Of a stretch of 64,000 bases of DNA, positions 22,430-34,375 are shown piece by piece. This DNA comes from Mixophyes australis (lineage: Eukaryota; Chordata; Amphibia; Anura; Limnodynastidae). Every line of letters begins with the position of its first letter. Positions within the stretch are counted from its first letter, which is position 1. Location of the stretch: positions 44,297,824-44,361,823 of the forward strand of contig JAVHZZ010000009.1 in NCBI GenBank assembly GCA_036250195.1, given 5' to 3'. Under the pieces are notes generated by a model. It saw only the letters and a list, made by a program, of their open reading frames with translations. It ran no database searches and was not told the origin of the DNA. The translations under genes were made by a program, and so were the position numbers.

Positions 22430-23482
22430 CATTTATTTTCTTGCCTATATAACTTTGTCAATCACCTTTTCTGAAATTCCTTTATTTCTGAGCAGTGACC
22501 GCTCAATGTCCATGCCATCAAAGATTGCCCTTTTAGATTTGAATGAATAATTGGGCCTTGCTGTAGGAGATATGGCTGAAGAGATAGTGGCCATGGTTGA
22601 TCCTGAAGAATCTCCCAAGCTACTGCAAATCAGAGGCATTGTGGCCAGAATGGAAGGATTGCTTAGGACACCTTTTTAAGGTGCGAGCAATCAGAGGAAA
22701 TGGAGGGAAAACATATCCCAATTGAAAGGTTCATGGGATTACCAGAGCATTTGTCCCCTCTGTTCCAGGAACTTTCTGGCAAGAGAAAATCTGAGCCCTT
22801 TGGTGTTCTGACAGAGTTCACTCTCCTGTTTTCGGCTGAGAAAATCAGCTTTAATTTTCTGCCAACTGCCATGTGCCATCTGTGGTGTAGGAAAGCATTC
22901 CTAGAAGGCGTAGGTACCTTCATATTTTAATTTGATGTTGAACTTGTAGTTAACATGTCAAGGACTGGATGCTTTTGTAGAAATACTTTGTTTTTGTATA
23001 GTATTTATTTGAACCCCCTAAAACTTTATTTGCTGTGATGGCACAAGATGACTCTTTGCCTATTTTATGATCCAGCATTGTTCCTGGAGAAAGGCCATTA
23101 CGTGAAATATCCTGGATTGGACAATGATTTCCCTGTCAACAAGATAGGGTCAGAGAGGGATCCCGTTTCTGTAATTCTGCTACCAGCATAATTAATACCT
23201 TGGTGAAAGTCCTCTGGTATGTTTCCAAACCAAAGGGAAGACAGGTGAACTGTAAATGTTGTCCCATGACGCAGAGTCTAAAGAATCTCTGGTGATGAAC
23301 TACAATAAGGATATGGAAGTAATTATCCTGAATATCTATGGATGTGAGAAAATCCCCTTCACTTATAGCAGTGAGAATTAAATTTACAGACTCCATGCGA
23401 AAAATGTCTTGCATGGACAAACTAATTGAATATCTTTAAATCTAGAACAGTGCAGACAGACTCAATAGCCACTACAATATTA
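22430..23482 (-). pseudogene. DIRS-type retrotransposon fragment (RT / RNase H / linker)
   Basis: Minus-strand pieces follow the DIRS RT: VLDLK and RHF-like residues near 23430, then FRMESVNLI, GDFLTSIDIQDNYFHI, QHLQFTCLPFGL and RTFTKVL (23420-23150). A later part has the block before the tyrosine recombinase: ILPFWPQC, LLQQGPI and MAWTLSGH (about 22640-22490). Frames are broken by stops and shifts. DIRS elements integrate with a tyrosine recombinase; only its start could be present here. Gypsy-2 interrupts the upstream side at 23483. Confidence 0.75.
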
Positions 23483-23487
23483 CTGAG

Positions 23488-24019
23488 TGTCACAAACTTA
23501 CTTGCTTTCATGCTGCTGATTTTCCTTTCTCTGTGTACAGCAGCACTTTCTGGTTTGGGTGGTCACATGATCGTGGCTGGGAGGCGGCTTTTACTATCCA
23601 CAGACTATATTAAGCTCACCTGGACACTGCAGCCTTGCCAGAGCAACAAGTTACCACTTACCTGTTCCTGGCCCCTGTGCTTCATGGATTGCTGAGTCTT
23701 CCAGTGTCCTGTGTCTTCCTGTGTTCTGATCTCTGCTTGTTAGACTATCCTGGCTCTCCAACCCCTGTGCACCGACCCGGCTTGCTGACTATCCCTCTAC
23801 TCTTGTGACCCGTGTACCGACTCGGCTTGATTGACTCCGCACCTTCCGCTGCACTACATCTTGGGGCAAACCTGAGGACCGCGACCTGCAACTCCTGGCA
23901 GTGAAGCCCACCCCGCCTTGCGGCGGTTCTTGGTGAACACCGGGGAGATCGTTAGACTCCGCACCTCAGGTAAGCCAGCGCTAATCAACATTAGTAATAG
24001 TAATCCAGTATCTGTTACA
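23488..24019 (+). repeat. Gypsy-2 5' LTR (532 bp)
   Basis: TGTCACAAAC to TCTGTTACA. TATA box CTATATTAAG near 23605; GCCAGAGCAA at 23637-23646 lies about 31 bases downstream, at the expected transcript start. U5 hairpin CTGC..GCAG at 23886-23901 and a second GC-rich hairpin CCGCCTTGCGGCGG follow. Confidence 0.93.
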
Positions 24020-24032
24020 GTTTGCTCTGACC
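24020..24032 (+). promoter_or_regulatory. Gypsy-2 primer-binding site (self-priming type)
   Basis: GTTTGCTCTGACC directly follows the LTR and directly precedes the gag ATG. TTGCTCTGAC (24022-24031) is the exact complement of GTCAGAGCAA at 28408-28417 in the 3' LTR; the 5' LTR copy has one mismatch. It does not begin with the TGG expected of a tRNA primer site. Confidence 0.7.
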
Positions 24033-24957
24033 ATGGATTCAGTGGCAAAAGATCTATTGGAGCATTTAGTGGGAAGGATGGATAAGCAAGAGGCTAACCA
24101 AGAGCAACTTTTAAAATTCCTCAATAGTTTATCTACTCGGTTGGATGTTGTCCAGAACACCTTGGTGGCTAGCGGACCACCTGCGCCGGCAGTTGCAGCC
24201 CCAGAACCACCGCCCGTAGCGGCAGCTTCTTCCTCGCAGTTACGGATACCTAACCCACCTAAGTTCGATGGGGACCCCAAATATTGTAGAGGATTTTTAA
24301 ATCAATTCTCCATACAATTTGAGCTGTTGCCAGGGAACTTCCCTTCCGAAAAAACTAAATTGGCCTATGTGATTTCACTATATTCCGGTCAAGCGTTAGC
24401 ATGGGCTTCCCCTTTATGGGAGAGGAATGATCCCATTCTGTATAACTTCAACACCTTTTTGTCCACTTTCAAGAAGATATTTGACGAGCCAGGATGGGTA
24501 TCTAATGCCGCTACCGGCTTATTAAGTCTTCGCCAAGGAAACCAGTCTGTGAGACAGTATGCAGTTCACTTCAGAACAATGGCCTCTGAACTTCGCTGGA
24601 ATGACGAGGCTCTAGTGGCTACGTTCTGGCAGGGCCTTTCAGACCGATCAAAAACGAGCTGGTATCTCGGGAACTCCCTACGTCTCTGGATGATATCATC
24701 TCCCTCTGTGTCAAGGTTGATTTGCGTTTCAAGGAGCGTAGTTCCGAGAAAGAACAATCTCGGTGCAGTATGATTCGCTTGGCCCCCAACTTCCAAACAC
24801 CTGTTCTTCCTCCCGAAGAACCTATGCAACTGGGGAGGACCCGCCTGTCGGCGAGGAGAGGGAGAGGAGATTTCGGAACAAGTTGTGTCTGTATTGTGGA
24901 GAAGGTGGCCATCTTCTAAGTTCTTGTCCCAAACGTCCGGGAAACGACAGGGCCTAA
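24033..24957 (+). pseudogene. gag: Gypsy-2 gag, one frameshift
   Basis: The start ATG at 24033 follows the primer site. Residues 1-45 are an amphipathic helical region (LLEHLVGRMDKQE). An Ala/Pro linker follows, then the capsid-like domain: NPPKFDGDP, ALAWASPLWERND and VHFRTMASELRWND. Near 24643 the frame shifts; the restored phase continues to the zinc knuckle [14 protein letters not shown] (C-x2-C-x4-H-x4-C, about 24890-24930) and ends at the TAA at 24955. Role: particle assembly and RNA binding. The single lesion is enough to prevent a full-length product. Confidence 0.9.
24939..24945 (+). promoter_or_regulatory. -1 frameshift slippery heptamer GGGAAAC
   Basis: Reads CCG GGA AAC GAC AGG GCC TAA in gag phase. 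Slipping one base back gives GGG AAA CGA and enters the protease frame, which stays open to 25445. This is the canonical X XXY YYZ layout. The position equals that in Gypsy-1. Confidence 0.75.
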
Positions 24958-27900
24958 CGAGTTCGGGAGCTGTATCATTGGGCCTCTTCTCTCAGTGTCA
25001 GTCAGTTCCTTGTAGTAATGATTGCCTTACTATTTCTATTTCCCTTCAGTTAGGACATAATACTTTCCCGCAGTCTGCACTTCTTGACTCCGGAGCCGCA
25101 GGAAATATCATCTCAGCCGCAGTAGTCAAACAATTCTCCATTCCCACACAAGCATTGGAACAACCCATCTCACTGCTGGCCATTGATGGGAGAAGAATTC
25201 CTGAGGGGTCCATCCTGGTACGCACCATTCCTCTCCTTGTCCAGGTCGGAGCGCTTCATCGGGAAAAGATTTTCTTTCTGGTAATTCAGAAATCTACCAA
25301 CCCAGTCATCCTAGGACTTCCATGGCTTCGTCTCCATTCTCCCACCCTAGACTGGAAATCAGGTCACATATTGTCCTGGGGACAGTTTTGCTTCTCTCAT
25401 TGTCTTCAGAAGGTGGTCCCTCCAGACATTCCCAGATGTTCCTAAACATTTCCAGTGTCTCTTCTGCCTGAACTATACCAACCCTTCTCTGACGTTTTTT
25501 GTCAACAAGAGGCCACAAGACTCCCTCCTCACAGAATCTGGGATTGTGGCATTGATCTTATAACTGGTAAACCTATTCCCAGGGGTCGTGTTTACCCCCT
25601 TTCTCTTCCGGAGTCTAAGGCTATGGAGGAGTACGTCCAAGAAAATCTAAAAAGGGGCTTCATCCGCAAGTCTGCCTCCCCAGCTGGGGCTGGCTTCTTC
25701 TTTGTAAAAAAGAAAGATGGGGGTCTCCGCCCTTGCATAGATTACAGAGGCCTGAATGCTATTGCCATTAAAAATCGGTATCCTCTGCCATTGATTTCTG
25801 AATTGTTCGACCATATTAAGGGTGCCACCATCTTCTATAAACTAGATCTTAGAGGAGCGTATAACCTCATACGCATTAAGGAGGGGGATGAATGGAAAAC
25901 AGCGTTCAACACCCGAGATGGCCACTTTGAATACCTGGTCATGCCCTTCGGGTTATGTAATGCCCCGGCTATCTTTCAGGGCTTTATGAATGAGCTCTTT
26001 CAAGATCTCCTGTATCAATCCGTAGTCATCTACTTGGACGACATCCTCATCTTTTCTCAAGATCTAGTATCTCATCGCAGTCATGTATTAGAGGTTCTCT
26101 CTCGTATTCGAAAAAATCATCTAGTCTGCAAATTAGAGAAATGCACCTTCGAGCAGAGACAAATTCCTTTCCTGGGATATATTATTTCTGGCACCAGACT
26201 GCAGATGGATCCCACCAAACTGAAAGCCATACTTGACTGGCCTCAACCTTCAGGTCTTAAGGCTACCCAACGCTTCCTAGGATTTCCCAATTACTATCGT
26301 CAGTTCATCAAAGGTTATTCTTCTCTGGTGGCTCCCATCACTGCATTGACCTGTAAATCTGCTGATGCTAGCGTATGGTCCACTGAGGCTATCCAAGCCT
26401 TCATATCATTAAAGTCTCTCTTCTCATCTGCACCCATTCTGCAACAGCCTGATTGTTCACGTCCTTTTATCCTGGAGGTAGATGCGTCTTCCGTTGGTAC
26501 TGGAGCCGTACTTTCACAACGGAGCCCTTCCGGCAAACTTCATCCTTGCGGATTCTTTTCCCGTCGCTTGTTACCTGCGGAAAGGAATTATGGGATTGGC
26601 GACAAGGAGCTCCTGGCCATCAAGTTGGCTCTCTCCGAATGGAGACATCTACTAGAAGGGGCACAATTTCCAATCACCATATATACCGATCACAAGAATT
26701 TACTATACTTATGTACTGCCCGTTGTCTAAACCCTCGACAAGCAAGGTGGTCCTTATTCTTCTCACGTTTTGATTTTAACATCACCTTTCACTCTGGATC
26801 CAAGAACATGAAGGCGGATGTCTTATCTCGCTCTTTTGATCCAGCTGATATGGAACCTTTGGAGGACAATAAATTCATTGTAGACCCCTGTCGAGTTTTG
26901 GCAACTACACACCTTAACAAGGGTTGCCCTCCGGGCAAAACATTCATCTTTCCACGTCTACGCACTCAACTGCTCAGCTGGGCTCATCGCTCTCTCTTCG
27001 CTGGGCACACCGGCATCCGCAAAACCTGGGACTTGTCCCGAAGTTACTGGTGGCCTTCTTTACTGGAAGATGTGAAGAGATTTGTTTATGCTTGTTCCAA
27101 ATGTGCTCAACACAAGACCTCTAGGAAAAGACCTTATTGATGTTTGCTCCCATTACCCATTCCTGAATACCCATGGTCACAGATCTCGATGGACTTTATC
27201 ACAGACCTTCCACCTTCCAAATCCTGTACTGTGGTGCTAGTGGTCACGGATCACTTCTCTAAAACAGCCCACTTTATTGCTCTTAAAAGTTTTCCATCTT
27301 CCTCTTCCTTAGCCGATATTTTTATTAAAGAAATATTTCGCCTCCATGGCTGTACTCAACATATTGTTTCCGATCGTGGATCACAGTTCATATCAAAATT
27401 TCGGAGGTCCTTCTGCAGTAAGTCCGGAAATAAGCTTGATTTTACCTCCGCATATCATCCCCAGTCCAATGGGTCTACGGAGAGAACCAACCAAGAATTA
27501 GAAAAATTCTTAAGAATATTTATCTCAAGTAATCAAGATAACTGGGTGGATCGTCGCTTGGGCCGAGTTCGCCCATAACAATCATTTTCATGAGGCCATC
27601 TCTAACTCCCCCTTTTTTGTTCTTTATGGCTGCCATCCTAGACTACCCACCTTCTCTCAAATTACACCTTCCGAAGTTCCGGCAGTGGACTCATTGTTCC
27701 GTAACTTCTCTTCTATTTGGGAACAATCCAAGAGGAATTTAAAGAGCGCAACCATTCGTTCCAAGAAATCTTATGATAGGAGGAGAGTAAGCCCAAGCTT
27801 TTCTATTGGTGACAGGGTATGGCTATCCACTCAAAACATTTGTTTAAAGGTTCCCAGTAAGAAATTTGCTCCCAAGTTCATTGGCCCATTCGCTATTTCT

Positions 27901-28227
27901 GAGGTCATCAATCCGGTAGCTTTCAGATTGAGTCTGCCTCCTTCCCTACGCATTCCAAATGTCTTTCATGTCTCCTTGTTAAAACCAATGGTAACCAACA
28001 AATTCTCCTCTCCATCAAGAGTTCCTCCTCCTATTGTGGACCAGGATCAAGTGGAATATGAGATTAAGACTATTCTGGATTCTCGCAAAGTTCAAGGTTC
28101 CATACATTTCTTGGTGGATTGGAAGGGTTATGGCCCTGAGGAGCACTCCTGGGTAAAAGCCACTGATCTGCACGCTCCCCGTCTACTCAAACTGTTCCAT
28201 AAAAAATTTCCCCTAAAACCCTGTTAG
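24944..28227 (+). pseudogene. pol: Gypsy-2 pol: PR-RT-RNase H-IN-chromodomain, lightly damaged
   Basis: Protease: LLDSGAAGNIIS near 25082 has the catalytic DSG. A stop or shift near 25443 separates it from the long RT frame (25455-27140): [38 protein letters not shown], and the catalytic [11 protein letters not shown] near 26023. RNase H: LEVDASSVGTGAVLSQ near 26475 and YTDHKNLLYL near 26685. Integrase zinc site: AHRS..GHTG..CSKCAQHK (26990-27115). A TGA at 27138 precedes the core MDFITDLP, VSDRGSQF and STERTNQELE (27190-27500). A frameshift near 27555 leads to the C-terminal part and a chromodomain (YEIKTILDS, DWKGYGPEEHSWV, about 28055-28160), which in this group directs insertion to modified histones. 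Confidence 0.92.
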
Positions 28228-28260
28228 GTGTCCAGAGTCCATCCTTAAGGGAGGTTGTAC

Positions 28261-28862
28261 AGTCACAAACTTACTTGCTTTCATGCTGCTGATTTTCCTG
28301 TCTCTGTGTACAGCAGCACTTCCTGGTTTGGGTGGTCACATGATCGTGGCTGGGAGGCGGCTTTTACTATCCAGACTATATTAAGCTCACCTGGACACTG
28401 CAGCCTTGTCAGAGCAACAAGTTACCACTTACCTGTTCCTGGCTCCTGTGCTTCGTGGATTGCTGAGTCTTCCAGTCTCCTGTGTCTTCCTGTGTTCTGA
28501 TCTCTGCTTGTTAGACTATCCTGGCTCTCCAACCCCTGTGTACCGACCCGACTTGCTGACTATCCCTCTTCTCTTGTGACCCGTGTACCGATCCCGACTT
28601 TATGGACTCTGAGTTGCCTCCTGATTCTGCCTGCCTCCATTCCTGTGTACCAACCCGGCTTGATTGACTCCGCACCTTCTGCTCCACTCTGCTGCACTAC
28701 ATCTTGGGGCGAACCTGAGGACCGCGACCTGCAACTCCTGGCAGCGAAGCCCACCCCGCCTTGCGGCGGTTCTTGGTGAACACCGGGGAGATCGTTAGAC
28801 TCCGCACCTCAGGTAAGCCAGCGCTAATCAAGATTAGTAATAGTAATCCAGTATCTGTTACA
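28261..28862 (+). repeat. Gypsy-2 3' LTR (602 bp)
   Basis: Begins AGTCACAAAC (first T of TGTCAC mutated to A) after AAGGGAGGTTGTAC, the polypurine tract. It carries about 70 extra bases near 28590-28665 that look like a partial duplication of neighbouring LTR motifs. It ends TCTGTTACA, followed by the CTGAG duplication. Confidence 0.92.
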
Positions 28863-28867
28863 CTGAG

Positions 28868-29850
28868 ATGGAAGAGTATAACTAAATAGCTAACAAATTA
28901 AAAATCCAGAAAACAAAGCATCGCTCAGCAGACTCAGATTTCATACTTCTGTCAAATATCCGGTTGCTCTGTGCTGTTTCTCACTGCAAGTGGCCAGCAG
29001 CCCTTTCTAAGGAACAAGGAACACTGATACATAGGTTCTGAGGGCTTCCTCTGTCTGGTCCTATTTATGTTAGCATACTTTAACCCTGGATGTTGCATGT
29101 GAGCCCACATTTTAAGCTTGAGTTTTCAAAGTTCCAGTCTTTGCACCACATTGCAAGGTAGCAACTAGCGGTCCCTGAGTAGCCAGCTCTGATCCATGAC
29201 TTACAGCATCAGAGGTGCATTGTTAGGACCAGAGAAGCAGATATGCCCCTACATCCAGAAAATTAAAAACTCACTACCTGTCCTATATAGCTAGCGAAAG
29301 GAAAAAATACACAGGGGAAAAAGAGGAGTTGCACTATATATTACCTGGGAACATTTCTATTTTCCTGGCTCCACCTAAATCTAGAAGAGACCAACCCATT
29401 TTGATGTAGGATTAAAAAGGAAACAGAACGTTAAACTACTTATTGTACATTATTCACAACTACATTGTTATCAAACACTTGGAAACTAATGGAATGATTT
29501 GAACTTGTATATACTATACAGTAAATAACATTATAAACTTTATATATATATACACAGTATATGTGCCTAATATTCCAGGTATAAGAAAAATGCCTCACCA
29601 TTAAAAGGAACAAAAGGACAAATGGAAAAATAATGCTTATTTCCATGATTGTTTTATTTGTTTTTTAGAGACTGATGTTATCCTTGAGCAAAACCAGGAA
29701 TCAACAGCACAATGAAGGATCAAAACATCCATTGACAGCTTTTTAATACTGGGATAAAATATGAGGAAAAACTAGGAATAATAAAGAGGGAAAAATAAAA
29801 GGCAGACACCAGTACCTTTGAAATGGTTTAAAACTTACACCTGAAACTGG
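28868..29850. other. Unassigned sequence
   Basis: No gene or repeat signature beyond a short (TA)n run near 29540. It may be the continuation of the sequence into which Gypsy-2 inserted. Confidence 0.4.
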
Positions 29851-29854
29851 CATC

Positions 29855-29922
29855 GGTGGCGAAGTGGTTACATTGGAGTGCTGGGGCCTTGGGTTCGGTT
29901 CTTACCCAGGTATTATCTGCAT
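29855..29922 (+). mobile_element. tRNA-derived SINE head
   Basis: GGTGGCGAAGTGG resembles an RNA polymerase III A box and GGGTTCGGTTC a B box, spaced about 30 bases apart. There is no cloverleaf acceptor stem, so it is not a tRNA gene. A MITE interrupts it immediately downstream. Confidence 0.55.
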
Positions 29923-29925
29923 AAA

Positions 29926-30552
29926 GGGTCTGATTCTGACAGATGTGCATCTGTTTGCGTAGCATATCTTTGCGATTTTTTCACACTGTGCATGCTCAGA
30001 AAGTCAATGTACAACTACGGCTTTTGACACTTGCAACTCCTTACGCATGAATGGGTATTCAAACGTAGGCAATGCGTGTTCAAGCAATTGCATATGGATT
30101 CAGACTGGGACTTAGTTGCAGATATAACTGAAAAATGGCTTAATTCGCAGGTGGTCAGTGGCAGATGTAAGTAATTGATAATGGTGGCAAACAGCTGAAA
30201 TAGCGAACCACTTGTAATTATAGGTGTGCAAATGATCAGACGATTAGGATTTGCAGAGCGTATTGTGGCAAAGATTAAAAAAATACGCATGGCAGGAAGT
30301 TGTTACTGCTGTATTAGCTAGGTTATTCAGATTTAAATGACGCTTCATAGCAATGGCGTTTTGTAATATATAACATAAACGTCTTTTGACGCAAGTTGGG
30401 CAGAAATATCCGAGGGGTGTGTCTGCATCTGCTACTCATTCAGACCTGGACACATCTTTAACTCTGAATGCGGCATACATATGCATATACTTCAGTACAA
30501 GTTTTCCAATCACAAGTTACGCTGATGCTTGAGTTCCACTCTGAATCGGGCC
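29926..30552. mobile_element. MITE-like element (627 bp)
   Basis: Left end GGGTCTGATTCTGA and right end CTCTGAATCGGGCC are imperfect inverted repeats, flanked by AAA on both sides. There is no coding. It is related by its ends to the GGGCCTGATTCAT group. Confidence 0.55.
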
Positions 30553-31236
30553 AAAATGTTTTTGTTCTTCATGAATTCTGTGTGTCCCCCACCCCAAAGA
30601 CAAAACAGACCTTTCATTACTGCCACAGCTAACAAAAAAAGTTGCTGGAGCAGCCGAGTAATACTGCTGTAATGGTTGACTTACCGCTTCACCAGAATAG
30701 TCACTGCAGATATGCTCAGATGTGAGCTTTGGACTTTCAATTTCACAAATAAAAAAATCAATTAATAAACATTAACTCATGCATAAAAAATATTTCAGAA
30801 AACCTAAAAACAAAATTAAAACCAGAGATATAAAATGATGTTTTATCATTTTTTTATGATTTTCATCTAATATCATCATCCTGAGATTGCGATAACTGCA
30901 TAGGTATTGTGGTGCTACAGGTATGGTCTCAATATTTGTTACATGGGCTAAAAGTGTTATTAAAGATTGTAACCCTTTTCTTGTATAGGGCGTAGCAAGA
31001 GAAAGCTCCTAAATCCAATTGCAGTTTTCTTTTTTGAAGAAGTCCACAGGGAAATTTTTAATAAAGCACTAATAGACTGACACAACTTATTTCTAATGTA
31101 GCCATGACGCAAATGAATGTCTTAAAATATCCTGGTGTGGTCATTTTGTTAACAGCCAATCAGAAGAAGCTAATGTGGGAAAACCAATTTGTCTTACATG
31201 ATAGAGATATCTTTATCTCTATTAGATTCTAATAAT
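30553..31236. other. Unassigned AT-rich sequence
   Basis: No recognised feature. Confidence 0.4.
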
Positions 31237-33750
31237 TAGAGATGAGCGGTTCGGATTAAGTAAAATCCAACAGATTACAGTTTTGGGGTTCTGAGTGAAA
31301 CAGAGTCATGAATTTGTTTCTCTCGCCAAAATCGGATCTGAAAACGACGAAAAACGTGATTTCCAGGAAAATGTCAGATCTCGCAGGTTTTGGACCAATA
31401 TCTTCATAAGAGTTCTCCCTCATGTTCTCATCTGCCATTTTAGAAGAGAGAGCGTGTGAAGAGGACGCTAGTTGCAAGGTTGTGCTACGAAAATTGCATG
31501 CAGTGACTAGAGTGTTGGGGTGAAAGAGAGAATTTACATAGAAAACAATAGCTGTGATTATTTTATTGCAATTTATACATACTGAAAAAAAAAATACTCA
31601 CGCGTCCCTCTTCCCTCCTCTCTGCTTGTTTGCACTGATTGTCGGGCATGATGATGTTTAGTGAGGAGCGGCGCAGAGAAGAGAAAGCAAGAAGACAGAA
31701 GAGAGAAGAGAGGAGATGAAAGAAGCCAATACAAAGGTAAGTAAATGGAATGGAGGCAAGGGGAGGAAAACAAAGGCACTGAGTGATGAAGGAGACAAGG
31801 GGGGGGGGGGCAGTATGGCACAGTGATGAAGGAGAGGGGGGGAAACAGCATGGCACAGTTATGGAGAGGGGGGAGACAGGATGGCACAGTGATGGAGGGG
31901 GGGGGGGGGGTAGGATGGCACAGTGATGAAGGAGAGGGGTGGCAGGATGGCACAGTGTGATGAGGGGGGGAGCAGCATGGCACAGTGATGGAGGGGGGTT
32001 AGGATGGCACAGTGATGAAGGAGAGGAGGGAGCAGCATGACACAGTGATGAAAATGAGGGGGGGAGCAGGATGGCACAGTGATGAAGGAGAGTGGGGGGG
32101 CAGGATGGCACAGTGATAAAGGAGAGGGGGGAGCAGCATGGCACAGTGATGAAGGAGAGGGGTGGCAGGATGGCACAGTGTGATGAGGGGGGGGGAGCAG
32201 CATGGCACAGTGATGGAGGGGGGTTAGGATGGCACAGTGATGAAGGAGAGGAGGGAGCAGCATGACACAGTGATGGAAATGAGGGGGGGGCAGGATGGCA
32301 CAGTGATGAAGGAGAGGGGTGGCAGGATGCCACAGTGTGATGAAGGGGGGCAGCATGGCACAGTGATGGAGAGGGGGGTAGGATGGCATAGTGATCAAGG
32401 AGAGGACGCAGCATGACACAGTGATGAAAGAGAGGGGGGTCAGGATGGCACAGTGTGATGAAGGAGAGGGGGCAGGATGAATTATATTTATGTTTACACT
32501 TGCATTTATTGTTGTAGAATTAAATCAAATAATTATTTATTTATAAACATTGGTTTGCATTTTAAGGATTGTCAATGTCCTCTACTTGCTGTAATGTTAA
32601 CCTTGATTCACAGAGATAACTAAACAAAAAAAGACAACTTGTGTCCTATGAAAATGTCCTTGACAATATTTTAGAATAAGATGTTCTTGTATATACTTTT
32701 AAAGTATAGTATTTCATTGCTGAGCTGGAATGTATGAGTTTGCATAAATCAACAACATTTTTATCTACAGAATAAAAGTTAGTGAAACAGATATACTGTG
32801 TGTAGTCATCTCACAACATAATCACTGTGGCAGATTACTCCATAATAAATACTTATGTCTTCTCTACACCACTTTTACCTGTCACCCATCATTTTTCTGT
32901 ACACAGCTTCCTGTTTTCTTTACCAGGGCATCCCTCCCCCCAGATTCTTTCCATACCCCACCAGACCTGTTATCTCCCCTCTATTATTTCCTTGCTTTCT
33001 CTTCTTTCTTCCAGCTCTCTTTCTGTTCCCCTCTCAAAAATGTTCCTTTTCACCTTAGGGCTTTGTCTCTCTAACTTTTCCTCACAGCTGGCTCTCTGTT
33101 TTCTTCCCCCTCTTATTTTTTATTCACTACCTGTTAACCTACCCTAAGCTTTTCCCTTCATCTTTTGTTATTTTATCTTATGAGGCCCTGAAAATAAAAG
33201 GGGGGCATTCCTTTCTGATTACTTATTCTTCATTGGACAATAGCTAAGAGCTACACTGCTCCTTTCTTATGGTCTGACTTTAAAATGATTAGTATGGCTG
33301 TACAGGGTAACCGAAGCAGTCACATGTAGCAGCTTACAGAGTAGCAACAGAAAGGGAAGCCAATCAGTTCCTGCAGACATGCACCGGGTAACGAGATCAG
33401 GTACACAAAACGGATCTGTTCTCTTCGGCAGGTCTGTATCTGCAAATTTCTGATGATTAGCTTCTTCTCCAAGCTCTGTGTGTTACATACGGCTGCTCAA
33501 ATTGGCCTGAACTAGCATGCTAATCCCGTGCCATGCGGGCCTTATCTGTCTAAGTTGTCTAAGCTAATCTTATCTAGCTTCCCACATTCACTTCCCCCTA
33601 ACAGCAAGCAAGCAGAGCTCAGCGGCTCAAAATAAAACAGAGGAGGAGTTATCCTTACATGTACCTCCATGCCCTTAACTCACATATGAGGTTCTGGGCC
33701 ACATGCATGGTTACCACATCTACGTCACTCATCGATGCCCATCTCTAATT
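31237..33750. mobile_element. Possible composite element with ATTAGAGATGAGC ends
   Basis: AATTAGAGATGAGC at about 31236 and GCCCATCTCTAATT at about 33738 are inverted matches and could be the termini of one 2.5-kb element holding the minisatellite below. The distance is long and no transposase is present. The pairing could also be two separate MITE ends. Confidence 0.3.
31600..32480 (-). repeat. Purine-rich minisatellite with hAT-like flank
   Basis: Tandem units of GGATGGCACAGTGATGAAGG plus G-runs, some 25-45 bp each, from about 31790 to 32480. The flank at 31610-31740 (GAGGAGCGGCGCAGAGA, GAAGCCAATA) matches 2240-2380 in reverse. This is therefore a second, inverted copy of the interior of the element at 908. 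The long Pro/His/Cys-rich minus-strand frames are repeat translations. Confidence 0.75.
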
Positions 33751-34375
33751 GAATGTCATAGTAGATTAGAGGTATTCTACATACGTGCAAAAACAAAGTA
33801 CACAAAGCACAATGCAGAAAACTGGAAATCCGAGGAGGGCAGCACGCGGAATGGAATTTTTCAGCTCAGTCATTACTTCTTGGAGATTGGATCTGCGTAG
33901 TCCTAAAACAGGGAAACATAGAATGGATGTTAATGTTATTAGGCATCCAAACTTTGAGGTTTTTTTATGTTGCCCTAATATGACTAAACAGATTTGTGTG
34001 CTAGCACAACAATGTAGTTTGTACTTTTGATCTAAAATTAACTGAAGGTAAAAAAATATCCATTTAGACTGTACATTGGCTATTTCACTCTAAAATGTAT
34101 GTTACAAGGTGTTCATCAACAGAGTGAAGATTATCTACTAACAAAGTGCAAAGTATATATGTGCAGTAACCCATAACAAGCAGTCATCAATTAACTATGA
34201 TCAATGTAATGCAGCGATGCATGACCCGTGGACAGCAAGGGGTAGATTTACTAAAGTTTCTAAAAAGGAAAAGTGGAGGTGTTACCCATAGAAACGAATC
34301 AGTTTCTAGCTATCATTTTCTAAAATATACTAGAAAAATTATAGCTAGTATCTGATTGCTATGTGGAGGCGAATG
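32481..34375. other. Unassigned sequence with a pyrimidine-rich tract
   Basis: A C/T-rich strand bias covers 32860-33170; its open frames are low-complexity and not credible. No gene is recognised. Confidence 0.4.

Larger units (their letters stand above)
23488..28862 (+). mobile_element. Gypsy-2: chromovirus-type Ty3/gypsy retrotransposon, full length
   Basis: LTRs at 23488-24019 and 28261-28862 bracket gag and pol with a chromodomain. CTGAG at 23483-23487 and 28863-28867 is a perfect 5-bp target duplication. By eye the LTRs differ at roughly 2-3 percent plus a ~70-bp segment present only in the 3' LTR, so the insertion is moderately old. Only a few lesions separate it from an intact element: a frameshift in gag, one lesion between protease and RT, a TGA before the integrase core and a frameshift after it. 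Confidence 0.95.

Noticed and set aside
31563..32419. 283-codon minus-strand frame and overlapping frames
   Set aside because: Repeat translation of a purine-rich minisatellite, with several frames open at once.
32827..33147. 106-codon Ser/Leu/Pro-rich frame, membrane-protein-like
   Set aside because: The C/T strand bias produces hydrophobic codons by chance; no conserved pattern or upstream signals.
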